Origin: Campylobacteraceae bacterium
GTDB taxonomy: Bacteria; Campylobacterota; Campylobacteria; Campylobacterales; Sulfurospirillaceae
Reading direction: 5' to 3'
NCBI GenBank assembly: GCA_019162915.1
Contig: JAFLKZ010000113.1
Span: 19,902 to 32,337 of the forward strand
DNA length: 12,436 bases
Made by a program: the position numbers and the translations under genes. Shown in pieces: positions 1-8,324 of this stretch (positions are counted from its first letter, which is position 1; each line of letters opens with the position of its first letter). The notes under the pieces are model-generated. The model was not told the DNA's origin and searched no databases. It saw only the letters and a list, made by a program, of their open reading frames with translations.

Positions 1-2471
1 TTTTCTTGTTCAAGAGGTTGCGTAGTATGCAAAGCGGGTAAAATCTGCGTATTTAGTTGGTGAAGAAAGGTATTTAAGAGTTTGATATACAAAGATTTGT
101 TCTCCCCCATGCGCTCCAAGCCCTCTTTGACATCAAGTAAGGCTATCGTTTGAGTGGGCTCCATTGATGTGACAGGAAGAAGTGCTTCTTCGTGTCTGCC
201 GTGAGAGACATACAAGGAGAGCATATCTTTGAGTGCTGCGGCATTGATAGGCTTGCTTAAATGTGCATTCATACCCATTTGAAGTGCCTTTTGTTGGTCT
301 TCAATCATCGCTGCAGCCGTTAAAGCAATAATAGGTAAGTCTGGGTGCATGACACGAATACGCGTTGTTGCCTCATAGCCATCCATCACGGGCATTTGAA
401 TATCCATCAATACGACATCATAAGATGCTTCTTTGACCATCTCAACAGCCTCAGAGCCATTGTTAGCGACTTTGTAACTCATTCCCATACGATGCAACTG
501 CTCGCATACCACTTCTTGGTTTATCAAATTATCTTCTACCACCAGCACATGACCAAAAAGGGTATCTCTTACATCCGAAGTCACTACCGTTCGACTCTCA
601 AATAAGGCTACAACTTCTTCTTGTGAGCAGGTATGCAAAGGCAATCCAAAGCTAAAGGTTGAACCCTCCCCTTGCAAACTTTTAATGCTTATATCGCTTC
701 CTCCCATTGCCCACACAAGGCGCTGAGAGATGATAAGCCCCAATCCCGTTCCACCATAATCGCGTGTAATAGAGGTATTGGCTTGAGAAAACGCATGAAA
801 AAGGCGTTGTTGATCCTCTTGCACAATTCCAATACCCGTATCGCTAATTGAAAATGACAACCAACAAACACCTTCTTTGATACTCACTTCGCGCACGCTC
901 AAGCGTACTTCACCTTTTTGGGTAAATTTGAGTGCATTACCGATGAGATTGGTCAAAATTTGACTTAAGCGTAAATCATCGCCTCGGTACACGACCTCAA
1001 ACGCTTTAGGCGCATCCAAAAAGAGAGCAATACCCTTGTTCTGTGCCGTTTGCGAAAATAAACTTTTAAGTTGGTCGAGCATTTTATTAAAATAAAACGG
1101 TTGAGCATTGAGTTTTAGTTCGCCCGCTTCTATTTTTGAAAAATCAAGAATATCATTTAAAATCCCGAGCAGCAATCGACCCGATTGGTAAATTTTTTCC
1201 AATTTATCATGCGCTGCACCTTTGGGAACATCACTCAGTGCCATTTCACTAAGACCCAAAATGGCATTCATTGGGGTTCGAATCTCATGGCTCATATTGG
1301 CTAAAAATTCACTCTTAGTTTGGTTGGCTGATTCAGCACTCTTGCGCGCTTCTACCAGTTCTTCTTCCACTCTCTTTCGCTCAGTGATATCACGACTTAT
1401 ACCAATAATTCCTTCTATGGCACCATTGCTGTTCCTATACGGTGCTTTGAGCGTGTCTAGAAGGACTTTGTGACCATCAGGATAGGTGACCCACTCTTCA
1501 TTTTGGCATGCTTGAGCCGAGGCTAATATGATGCGGTCTTTCTCACGAAAGAAATCTGCTAAGTTAGCATCAAAAATATCGTAATCCGTTTTACCTACAA
1601 TCTCCTCTTTGGTATGTGACACCAACTTTGCAAAAGGAGGATTGCATCCTAGATAGACCCCTTGGGTGTCTTTAAAAAAGATAAGATCAGGGATGGAATC
1701 GAGTAACAAGCCAATCAATGTTGCTTGATGACTTACCTCTTCTAAAAGTTTCTTCTCAGCCGTATTTGCCTTTTCTAGGGCAACGACGCGTTCTTGAATG
1801 GTTTGCGCCATCGTATTAAACGCAAGGGAAAGTTCTTGCGTGTCACGGTCCTTACCAAGCTCTAAGCGTTTGGTGTACTCACCTCTAGCAATCGCGTTGG
1901 CACCTTGGGTTAACTGGCGGATATGTTGAGCCGTCCAACGCCCAAAAGTGAACAGTAAAAAAGCAGAGAGGACCACTTCGACCAAAGCGATTAAAATACT
2001 TTTAAATAGCATCGCTTCACGCGCTTGCATGTAAAAAAGGGTTGAAACTCCAACGCGTACGGAGCCTAATTTTTGTCCCGAGAAAAAAATATCGACTTGG
2101 GTGTCCAGACAATTGTCTTTTAAAGACGCATGCGCAAAAATGTCTTTTTCCACAAGAGGTAGTGGTTTATTCTCTTCCCATCCTACTGATGCAATGACTT
2201 GCGATTGGTTATCTAGGGCTACTAAGTATTCGACACTTGCCATCTTGTTTGTCTCTTCTAGGATGGCTTGAATGGTGGCATAATCCATCTGTAACCACGG
2301 TGCCACTAAAGCACTTTGCAACAAGGTGGATTGTTCTTGAAGGCGCATACTTGTTTGCGTTTTCAAACTTTCACTCAGCTGTTCTATATTGCGATAGACT
2401 AGCACGCTGAGCATTATACTCTCAACTAAGAGGCTTACAATGAGCCATTTCCATATGAGAGAGAGTTTCAT
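1..2471 (-). CDS. Hybrid sensor histidine kinase (HAMP-PAS-HisKA-HATPase-REC-Hpt), C-terminus beyond the left edge
   Basis: An uninterrupted reading frame runs from ATG (2471-2469) to the window edge, 823 codons without a stop. Membrane segments lie at about residues 6-26 and 158-178, enclosing a periplasmic region of roughly 130 residues that I cannot assign. HAMP follows (about 179-232), then one PAS domain (about 250-370), HisKA with SHEIRTP (phospho-acceptor His395), an ATPase domain with its N box at Asn512 and a GTGLGL G box, a receiver (EDN near 646-648, Asp690 in LMDIQMP), and the start of an Hpt domain from about residue 778. The Hpt histidine should lie just outside the window. Family knowledge makes this an inner-membrane phosphorelay kinase (His-Asp-His). 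Its ATG overlaps the stop of the upstream PhnD-like protein by 4 bases (ATGA), so that protein is its likely ligand-sensing partner. The DNA-binding or other final regulator is not visible. Confidence 0.93.
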   Translation of the reverse strand, partial: MKLSLIWKWLIVSLLVESIMLSVLVYRNIEQLSESLKTQTSMRLQEQSTLLQSALVAPWLQMDYATIQAILEETNKMASVEYLVALDNQSQVIASVGWEENKPLPLVEKDIFAHASLKDNCLDTQVDIFFSGQKLGSVRVGVSTLFYMQAREAMLFKSILIALVEVVLSAFLLFTFGRWTAQHIRQLTQGANAIARGEYTKRLELGKDRDTQELSLAFNTMAQTIQERVVALEKANTAEKKLLEEVSHQATLIGLLLDSIPDLIFFKDTQGVYLGCNPPFAKLVSHTKEEIVGKTDYDIFDANLADFFREKDRIILASAQACQNEEWVTYPDGHKVLLDTLKAPYRNSNGAIEGIIGISRDITERKRVEEELVEARKSAESANQTKSEFLANMSHEIRTPMNAILGLSEMALSDVPKGAAHDKLEKIYQSGRLLLGILNDILDFSKIEAGELKLNAQPFYFNKMLDQLKSLFSQTAQNKGIALFLDAPKAFEVVYRGDDLRLSQILTNLIGNALKFTQKGEVRLSVREVSIKEGVCWLSFSISDTGIGIVQEDQQRLFHAFSQANTSITRDYGGTGLGLIISQRLVWAMGGSDISIKSLQGEGSTFSFGLPLHTCSQEEVVALFESRTVVTSDVRDTLFGHVLVVEDNLINQEVVCEQLHRMGMSYKVANNGSEAVEMVKEASYDVVLMDIQMPVMDGYEATTRIRVMHPDLPIIALTAAAMIEDQQKALQMGMNAHLSKPINAAALKDMLSLYVSHGRHEEALLPVTSMEPTQTIALLDVKEGLERMGENKSLYIKLLNTFLHQLNTQILPALHTTQPLEQE

Positions 2472-3307
2472 GGTTCTATGTCAAGAAGGCGTTGAAGCGA
2501 TTTGTCTGCGATGGGCTTCATACTCTCTAGTGCATCTAAAGAGAGTTTTTTAAAGCCTTGTAATTGTGTGGCTTCTAAATGCGCACGCCCCTGTGCACTA
2601 AGCGCAAAAGCATCCAAAGCCTCTTCCCACTGCAAAAGCGTGATACCATTGCCCTCTTTGGCTAAGTAAATACGACTTGGTGCTGTTGGAGAGTGGTAAA
2701 AAATATGAACTTTGGATTTTATATCCTCAGACAATTTCAGATAATTGGGCCATGACATGATGACCATATCGAATGCGCCTGATGTCAAAATGGTGCCAAG
2801 GCTATCGGAGGCACTGGTATAATAGCTATACACGATATCCTTGCCCTCTTTTAAGCCACTTTTTTCAAGCCATTCTTGTGCAGTTAATGTCGAAAATGAA
2901 ATAGGGTCTTGTCCTGCAACGCGTAAGGGACGGTTGGCACTTTTTAAAACATCCGGTGTCCTGCTCAAAATGGTTGTCTCCAAGCCTTTGGTATAAGTCA
3001 TAAAAGGTTGATACTTGGCTAAGTGTTGCGCCAAATAGGCAAGATTGGGTGAGGTCAAAATTGCATCATAGCTTTGACCCTCATTGCAACGTTTGGCAAA
3101 TTCGCTAAAACTCTTGGCTGTTACGATTTCTACGGGGCGTTCAAACTTCTTTTCTAAAAAAAGCTTCACATCCTGATGGGTCTCATAGATAATGCGTGCT
3201 GACGAGTGTGGAGCAACACCGACTCGTATCGGTGTTTGTGCAAAACTTTGCATATGAAAAAAAATCGATAAAATTCCTAAAAATAGAGTAAAAGGCATCC
3301 GTTTCAT
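2468..3307 (-). CDS. PhnD-like periplasmic substrate-binding protein (second copy), probable sensor partner
   Basis: A 279-residue protein with a Sec signal peptide: basic start MKRM, a hydrophobic stretch to about residue 20, likely cleavage after SFA at about 23. The mature part has the two-lobed PhnD/phosphonate-binding family pattern: IRVGVAP at the start, YDAILTSPNLAYL for the first hinge strand, and a ligand-loop region around DPISFSTLTAQEWL. Length is normal for the family. The ATG at 3307 is preceded by AAGGAG with a 10-base spacer. The gene lies 27 bases after the GGDEF-kinase and overlaps the downstream kinase start by 4 bases. No transporter genes are nearby, so I infer that it presents a ligand to the downstream kinase rather than serving uptake. 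The ligand is unknown; this family covers phosphonate, phosphite and other oxyanions. It is distinct in sequence from the copy at 7242-8084. Confidence 0.88.
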   Translation of the reverse strand: MKRMPFTLFLGILSIFFHMQSFAQTPIRVGVAPHSSARIIYETHQDVKLFLEKKFERPVEIVTAKSFSEFAKRCNEGQSYDAILTSPNLAYLAQHLAKYQPFMTYTKGLETTILSRTPDVLKSANRPLRVAGQDPISFSTLTAQEWLEKSGLKEGKDIVYSYYTSASDSLGTILTSGAFDMVIMSWPNYLKLSEDIKSKVHIFYHSPTAPSRIYLAKEGNGITLLQWEEALDAFALSAQGRAHLEATQLQGFKKLSLDALESMKPIADKSLQRLLDIEP

Positions 3308-3317
3308 TAACTATATT

Positions 3318-3323
3318 CTCCTT
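3318..3323 (-). promoter_or_regulatory. Ribosome binding site of the second PhnD-like gene
   Basis: AAGGAG on the minus strand, 10 bases before the ATG at 3307-3305. It is the clearest Shine-Dalgarno in the operon and fixes this start. It overlaps by two bases the palindrome TTACATGTAA (3322-3331), so a protein bound there could in principle affect this junction; the same palindrome also occurs inside genes, so I do not claim a dedicated operator. Confidence 0.7.
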
Positions 3324-3334
3324 ACATGTAAGTC

Positions 3335-6331
3335 TTAAACTTCATACGAAACAACACCATTACGACCTTTAGCTTTGGCTTCATACAACGCCTCATCAGC
3401 GCGCTTGAGGAGCTCTTTTGAGGAGAGAGTGGAGTCAAGTTTTTTGAAGGCAACCCCAACGCTAATGCTGACATAGGGTGCTACAGTGGAGTATTCGTGG
3501 CGAATATTCAAGGCTTCAACACCCAAACGCAAGCTCTCTGACACTTTTAGTACTCCCTCATAGCCGATGTTTTTCAGCACCACGACAAACTCTTCTCCTC
3601 CATAACGTGCCACCATATCGCTTGGGCGCTGAAGATTATTTTTCAGGGCATTAGCAACGCGTACCAAACAAGTATCTCCCTCTCCATGACCATAATAGTC
3701 GTTGTAGAGTTTAAAGTGGTCTATGTCAAGCATCATAACACACAACACACCACCTTCACGGCTGACTTCTTTGTACACCGTATTGTAATAGTCATCAAAA
3801 TAGCCTCGGTTGCGTATCTTGGTAAGGCTATCATTCATGGAAAGTTTTTCAAGGGTATCATTTTGCGCTTTAAGCTCGATTTGGTGTTTGACCCGTACAC
3901 GCACGGTGGCGGGGTTGAAGGGTTTGGTGATGTAATCCGCCGCTCCCAAACTAAAGCCATACGCCTCATCTTCCGCAGAATCCTTAGCGGTCACAAACAC
4001 AACAGGAATTTTTTTCGTGGTGCTGTTGCTTTTAAGTGCTCGACACACCTCATGCCCATTCATCAAAGGCATCACCACATCGAGTAAAATAAGGTCTATT
4101 TTTTTCAGCTCTTTTGCCAATTTAAGTGCACTTTCACCATTGGTGGCGACTTTGATATGGTAGTCTGATTTTAAAATGGTGGAAAGGGTGTGAATGTTGG
4201 AGGCATTATCGTCCACAATTAAGATAATCGGCAACGACTCTATGTCGCAGATACTGGTAGAACGCACCTGTTCCAAAGGTATAAGAGGTCGTGTCGTTTT
4301 AGATAAAAGGGCATACAAGGTTTGTGGATGAATCGGTTTTGTAAGATGCTCGTTCATGCCTGATGCCAATACTCTTGCACGATCTTCAATTGTAGCCGCA
4401 GCCGTAAGTGCAATAATGGGAATCGTCGCGTCCACTTCTCGGATTTTAGCTGTCGCTTCGTAACCCGTCATCACAGGCATCTGAATATCCATCAAGATAC
4501 ATGTAAAGCTATCACGATTGGACATAAAGATCTCTACGCCCTCTTTGCCATTGTTGGCAAGCACAACACGAGCACCCATACGCTCGAGGATAGCCTTTAC
4601 AACCTCTTGATTGATGAGATTATCTTCCACTACTAAAATATGATGTTCTCGTAAATCGAATAGTTCCAAAGAAGTTGATACAACAGGCAATGCGGCGTGA
4701 AATGCGGTTTTAAAGATAGGCACTTCCAATACAAATGAAAATGTTGAGCCCTCTCCTTCACAACTTTTCACTTCAATGCGTGAACCCATGGCTTCAACCA
4801 ATTTGCTGACAATACTTAAGCCCAAACCTGAGCCTCCATACTTGCGTGTGGTTGAAATATCCGCTTGCGTAAAGGGTAGAAAAAGGACTTTTATTTTTTC
4901 ATCACTTATGCCAATGCCTGTATCGTGAACACAAAAGCGTAGGTGTGCATGCCCTTTCTCTTTGTTAACCAACGAGACATTAGCCCCCACACTGCCTTCA
5001 TGGGTAAATTTTAAAGCATTGCCGACAAGGTTAAGTAAAATTTGCATGAGCCTCAGTCCATCGGCATAGATAAAGGGTGGAACACCCTCTTCGATGTTTA
5101 CATGTAAGCTCAAACCTTTTTGGGCTGCACCTTGGCTAAACATCTCTTCAAGTTGTTCAAAAGACTCATGTAAAGAGACCTCTTTGATTTCAAGCTCAAG
5201 TTTTCCCGCCTCGATTTTTGAATAGTCCAAAATATCGTTCAAAATACGCAGTAAAATTTCCGAAGCATTGCTAATCTTTGAAAGAATCTGGCTTTGCTTC
5301 TCATTTAAAGGGGTATCTTTCATTACATCACTAAACCCGATAATGGCATTGAGTGGGGTTCTGATCTCATGGCTCATATTGGCTAAAAACTGTGTTTTTG
5401 CCTCCATTGCTACTTCAGCTTCACTCTTCGCAACTTTAAGCTCTTCATACGCCATCATACGCGCACTGATATCTTGCTTGATCGCCACAAAATGCTCAAT
5501 CGTACCGTTTCGACCTCGTACTTGAGTGATGCTAAGCTCTTCATGATACAATGAGCCATCTTTGCGCCTATTGATAAGCTCGCCATGCCAAGGGTTTCCC
5601 AAAAGAATGGTTTGCCACATCATCGTATAAAAACTATCATCTTGAAGACCAGAGCGAACGATATCATTGGGTTTTTGCCCCAAAGCTTCCCCTACCGAGT
5701 AGCCCGTGAGCGTTTCAAACGCAGGATTTGCCCACTCGATGACCGCTTCTTTATTGGTGATAACAACAGCATTGGTGCTCGCTTCCAAGGCTTGTTGTAA
5801 AAGTTTCAACATCGCGTGATGTTTATGTGCTTCAGCGTTGTTGTAAAAAGCAGTTACTAAGAGTGTCTCCATGCCTTCTCGCACCAAAGGGCGGGCTTTG
5901 ACAATGACAGGAATTTCCTTAGTATCTTTACATGTAAAGAACTCTTCTTCGCTGTAAAATATTTTTTGGGTACTTACGGCTTGATAGATGGGGCATTTTG
6001 ACATGGGCATAAATTGATTGAGCGCATGGGAGTGAAACATACTGTGCGCTTCCCTTCCTATCATCTCTTCTTTTGAATACCCTAATATTTCGCATGCTGT
6101 TGTGTTTACATCTTTAATGACACCCCGCGAATCCATAACATAAACCCCCTCCGCCAAGGTATCAGTGATGATACGGAGCTCCTCTTTTTGCTCTAAATTT
6201 TCCTGAGCTCTTTTGGTGACTATCCACAACAAAGCAAGAATTATAAAAGCAAAAAGAGCATACATACCCACAGCAAAACTAAAATCTTTCCACAATTGCT
6301 GTGGAGTTGCATCTTTTTGATACGCAATCAA
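3335..6331 (-). CDS. Hybrid histidine kinase / diguanylate cyclase (TM-PAS-PAS-HisKA-HATPase-REC-REC-GGDEF)
   Basis: A 998-residue protein from a TTG at 6331. One membrane segment lies at about 19-39. Then come PAS (about 52-170), PAS (about 175-293), HisKA with SHEIRTP (His321), an ATPase domain (N box Asn438, GGSGLGL), receiver 1 (VVEDN, Asp615 in LMDIQMP), receiver 2 (VDDN, Asp751 in LLDVVMP) and a GGDEF domain (about 832-995). The active site reads GGEEF (911-915), the catalytic type, and RPSD at 902-905 sits five residues before it, the usual I-site for cyclic di-GMP feedback. The expected output is therefore phosphorylation-controlled cyclic di-GMP synthesis, PleD-like but fused to its own kinase. 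The protein starts with what looks like the last strand of a Cache domain, so it is probably the rear part of a sensor whose front is the 6328-7245 ORF. A GAGG five bases before the TTG could permit separate initiation. Confidence 0.93.
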   Translation of the reverse strand: MIAYQKDATPQQLWKDFSFAVGMYALFAFIILALLWIVTKRAQENLEQKEELRIITDTLAEGVYVMDSRGVIKDVNTTACEILGYSKEEMIGREAHSMFHSHALNQFMPMSKCPIYQAVSTQKIFYSEEEFFTCKDTKEIPVIVKARPLVREGMETLLVTAFYNNAEAHKHHAMLKLLQQALEASTNAVVITNKEAVIEWANPAFETLTGYSVGEALGQKPNDIVRSGLQDDSFYTMMWQTILLGNPWHGELINRRKDGSLYHEELSITQVRGRNGTIEHFVAIKQDISARMMAYEELKVAKSEAEVAMEAKTQFLANMSHEIRTPLNAIIGFSDVMKDTPLNEKQSQILSKISNASEILLRILNDILDYSKIEAGKLELEIKEVSLHESFEQLEEMFSQGAAQKGLSLHVNIEEGVPPFIYADGLRLMQILLNLVGNALKFTHEGSVGANVSLVNKEKGHAHLRFCVHDTGIGISDEKIKVLFLPFTQADISTTRKYGGSGLGLSIVSKLVEAMGSRIEVKSCEGEGSTFSFVLEVPIFKTAFHAALPVVSTSLELFDLREHHILVVEDNLINQEVVKAILERMGARVVLANNGKEGVEIFMSNRDSFTCILMDIQMPVMTGYEATAKIREVDATIPIIALTAAATIEDRARVLASGMNEHLTKPIHPQTLYALLSKTTRPLIPLEQVRSTSICDIESLPIILIVDDNASNIHTLSTILKSDYHIKVATNGESALKLAKELKKIDLILLDVVMPLMNGHEVCRALKSNSTTKKIPVVFVTAKDSAEDEAYGFSLGAADYITKPFNPATVRVRVKHQIELKAQNDTLEKLSMNDSLTKIRNRGYFDDYYNTVYKEVSREGGVLCVMMLDIDHFKLYNDYYGHGEGDTCLVRVANALKNNLQRPSDMVARYGGEEFVVVLKNIGYEGVLKVSESLRLGVEALNIRHEYSTVAPYVSISVGVAFKKLDSTLSSKELLKRADEALYEAKAKGRNGVVSYEV
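5098..5107. repeat. TTACATGTAA palindrome, one of five exact copies
   Basis: Exact copies of this 10-base palindrome occur at 3322-3331, 5098-5107, 5928-5937, 7919-7928 and 11837-11846. Four are inside genes and one is in the 27-base gap before the second PhnD-like gene. They are read in different frames (Leu-His-Val three times, Phe-Thr-Cys-Lys once), so the protein sequence does not explain them. Near copies lie at 2025-2034 and 4497-4506. Confidence 0.6.
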
Positions 6332-7245
6332 AAAGCCCTCAGCCCAAATCCTTCCATAGGCTCCAATGTGACAGAGTAGGTCTCCCTCTCAAGGTCGACA
6401 AATGTGCCGTAAGGCTTTCCTTGCTCCAAGGCTTTTTTCAAAGAGGCGTCATGAGATAAACGCTCATTAATGGCTTTAGCAACATTGGAGAGTGATTTGG
6501 GGGAGTCTGGCAATTCACTGTTGGCATCTTCGATCACAAAATCTTTGTGCAACGGTGAGCCAGTGTAGAGATACTTTTGCTCGTCAAACAAGAAAGCGCC
6601 TGCCATCTTTTGATTGATGATAAACGCATACTCTTTGGATGCATTGATCGCATAAAGTGTGTTCAAAATGGATTTAACCGGAATACTTGTCTCTACTGTC
6701 CCTAAAAATACACCCCGATGCTCTAGCGGATAGACATAGCGATACCCTGAGATTACTCTGCCCACTTCAAAGCCATTGACCGCTTTACGCTCGACATTGG
6801 CATGCTTGATGGAAGGTCGCGCATCAAAGAGATCATCCCCATAACGATCGGGCTTATGAAAACGCAAAAAGCTTTTGCCATTGGGCAGATGAAAATGCAA
6901 CTGCCGTAAGTTTTTGTCACTCAAGCTCTCATACACAGGGGCGAGTTCACGGTACAATTGTCCCCTTGCAATCTCTTGATCTCTTCCCTCTTTAGTAACG
7001 CCTTCATACAAAAGCTCCAAGGTACGATGCGTATTAATTACCAAATCAAACGCCTCTTTGTTCGCTAGTTCGTATGTAATGGTAGCAGCATGGTAAGCGA
7101 TGTGAAAATTTTCTTGATTTTTGACAAGCTCCATGTGCTCTTTACTCAAACGATTGGCATTCAACCATACAATGACAACAATACTAAAAAAAATCATCCA
7201 TAGCACATAGAAAACAAACTTGCTTTTCAAAAGAATCGATTTCAT
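6328..7245 (-). CDS. Membrane-anchored double-Cache sensor piece, probably the frameshifted N-terminus of the downstream kinase
   Basis: A 305-residue ORF with one membrane segment (about residues 9-27) followed only by an extracytoplasmic domain. The motifs YGDDLFDARPS, then GFEVGR, then YRYVYPL followed by GTVETSIP match the dCache_3 type of periplasmic sensor domain found in bacterial kinases and diguanylate cyclases. There is no second membrane segment and no cytoplasmic output. The ORF ends GFGLRAF-stop, and the next frame continues at once with LIAYQKD and then a membrane helix, which is how intact Cache kinases read through. Adding one T to the five-T run at the junction (6330-6334) gives a continuous GLRAFLIAYQKD. 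The ATG at 7245 overlaps the stop of the upstream binding protein by 4 bases. If the frameshift is real, the piece could still act as an anchored sensor subunit; if not, it is part of one protein of about 1,300 residues. Confidence 0.88.
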   Translation of the reverse strand: MKSILLKSKFVFYVLWMIFFSIVVIVWLNANRLSKEHMELVKNQENFHIAYHAATITYELANKEAFDLVINTHRTLELLYEGVTKEGRDQEIARGQLYRELAPVYESLSDKNLRQLHFHLPNGKSFLRFHKPDRYGDDLFDARPSIKHANVERKAVNGFEVGRVISGYRYVYPLEHRGVFLGTVETSIPVKSILNTLYAINASKEYAFIINQKMAGAFLFDEQKYLYTGSPLHKDFVIEDANSELPDSPKSLSNVAKAINERLSHDASLKKALEQGKPYGTFVDLERETYSVTLEPMEGFGLRAF

Positions 7246-8084
7246 TGCACCGTGCCTTGTTGGGAGGCAAGATTTTTCAAGCGCATAATGCGCACGGGGG
7301 CATACACATCATCATTCGCTAAACTCACTCCCTTGTTAATGCCCTTACCCCACATTTGGTATTCAGACTCTGGAGCATTTAGCAATGCTTCCGTGATCTT
7401 TTGTTGAAGGCTTGGTGAAAGCGTTTGTGTGTTAGCAACCAACGCAAATGAGGGAAGAAGATCGGTTTGTGCAACAATGGACAATCCTAAATGTTGGTAC
7501 CTATGTGCCGCATCTTCTTCAACACCTCCATAATTAAAACGACCTTTAACCACAGAAAGTGCCACTTCGTCGTGTGTTCTAAGATACGAAAAAGGATGCT
7601 CATTCAAAGACTGCTCCGCATCACGCAATAAGCCTGAAACAGAGAGATACCCACAGGTAGAAAGAGGATCGGTTAGAGCAAAGGAGTGATAGTTGTTAAG
7701 TTTTGAAAGAGGCTCATACGAGTCGCCCCATGCAACCAACACACAACGGTAAAGAGGTTTTCCATTGGCTTTATTGAAAAAAACCAAAGGTTCAACAAAA
7801 GCAGAAGTTGCTTTAAGTTCAATGTAGGGCAGTGGACCTAAATACGCTATATCAACTACGCCTTGATGAATGTCTGCCAACAAAGCTTCGTAGGAACGAC
7901 TAAAATGAAATGAAATACTTACATGTAAAGTTTTTTCAAGATAATGCACCATTGGTGCAAAGGTTTTAAAGACACTCTCTTCACTTTGTATGAGGGAAGG
8001 CGCAAAAACCAGTTTTTGAGGCTCATTGGCTTGCAAAGAAAGCGACATAAACAGACACAAAAGCCAAGAGAAGGGTTTTATCAT
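7242..8084 (-). CDS. PhnD-like periplasmic substrate-binding protein (first gene of the sensory operon)
   Basis: A 280-residue protein if started at the ATG at 8084; a GTG three codons upstream (8093) would give 283. I prefer the ATG because a weak GTGGA lies just before it and the protein then begins with a normal signal peptide (MIKPFSWLL to about LQA). The mature chain carries family landmarks of PhnD/phosphonate-binding proteins: VFAPSL, DIAYLGPLPYIE, the ligand loop DPLSTCGYLSV and YGGVEEDA. The Cys in the ligand loop (144 from the ATG) stands where Ser is more usual in phosphonate binders. It is promoter-proximal and overlaps the Cache ORF start by 4 bases. With no permease or ATPase nearby, I infer a periplasmic co-sensor for the downstream Cache kinase, like AioX for AioS. 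The ligand is unknown. Confidence 0.88.
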   Translation of the reverse strand: MIKPFSWLLCLFMSLSLQANEPQKLVFAPSLIQSEESVFKTFAPMVHYLEKTLHVSISFHFSRSYEALLADIHQGVVDIAYLGPLPYIELKATSAFVEPLVFFNKANGKPLYRCVLVAWGDSYEPLSKLNNYHSFALTDPLSTCGYLSVSGLLRDAEQSLNEHPFSYLRTHDEVALSVVKGRFNYGGVEEDAAHRYQHLGLSIVAQTDLLPSFALVANTQTLSPSLQQKITEALLNAPESEYQMWGKGINKGVSLANDDVYAPVRIMRLKNLASQQGTVQ

Positions 8085-8124
8085 AAGATCCACTTTAGTT
8101 AATTTTATATTTATTTCTCATTCT

Positions 8125-8130
8125 ATTATA
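8125..8130 (-). promoter_or_regulatory. Probable -10 box of the sensory operon promoter
   Basis: A perfect TATAAT on the minus strand inside an AT-rich stretch, about 40 bases before the ATG at 8084, predicting a start of transcription near 8118 and a leader of about 34 bases. No TTGACA-like -35 box lies at the right distance, which is normal for sigma-70 promoters of Campylobacterota. Upstream, TCACA (8155-8159) and TGTGA (8186-8190) form short inverted half-sites that could bind a regulator; this last point is weak. Confidence 0.55.
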
Positions 8131-8324
8131 TTAAACACTAAAATCTAACTTTACTCACATTGTAAGCACCATTAAAACGCTGATGTGTGAATATTTTACC
8201 TGTTTTTTTACCAAGATTGCAATTCATTTTTTCAGTGGAGTTTTTTATGTGTCAAGTGAACAGTAAAATTAAGTATATATTGTTTAAAAATATAGTCGCA
8301 TTTTAGGCTTTTAAAGACATTCAA
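8131..8324. other. Intergenic spacer between the sensory operon and the accessory block
   Basis: No convincing gene covers this AT-rich stretch. On the plus strand GTGGAG (8235-8240) precedes an ATG at 8247 with good spacing, but that frame stops at TAG (8304-8306) after 19 codons. The same frame reopens directly after the stop and runs into the small ORF at 8325-8507, so the two may be parts of one broken gene. I see no tRNA, CRISPR or insertion-sequence end here. Confidence 0.5.

Noticed and set aside
1946..1960. 15-base direct repeat (AAGTGAACAGTAAAA) shared with 8254-8268
   Set aside because: One copy is ordinary coding sequence of the hybrid kinase, there is no flanking similarity, and a chance match of this length is plausible in AT-rich DNA.
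3686..4087. Plus-strand ORF of 133 codons inside the GGDEF-kinase gene
   Set aside because: It lies antisense to well-supported REC and GGDEF motifs, has no recognisable domain or ribosome site, and is a codon-bias shadow; the other frames opposite the kinases are the same.
6330..6334. Classical phase-variable homopolymer
   Set aside because: Only five T residues; phase-variable tracts in Campylobacterota are usually longer G or C runs, so active switching is not the first explanation.
2468..8093. Phosphonate or phosphite ABC uptake system
   Set aside because: Two PhnD-like binding proteins are present but there is no permease, ATPase or C-P lyase gene; all neighbours are sensor kinases in overlapping order.
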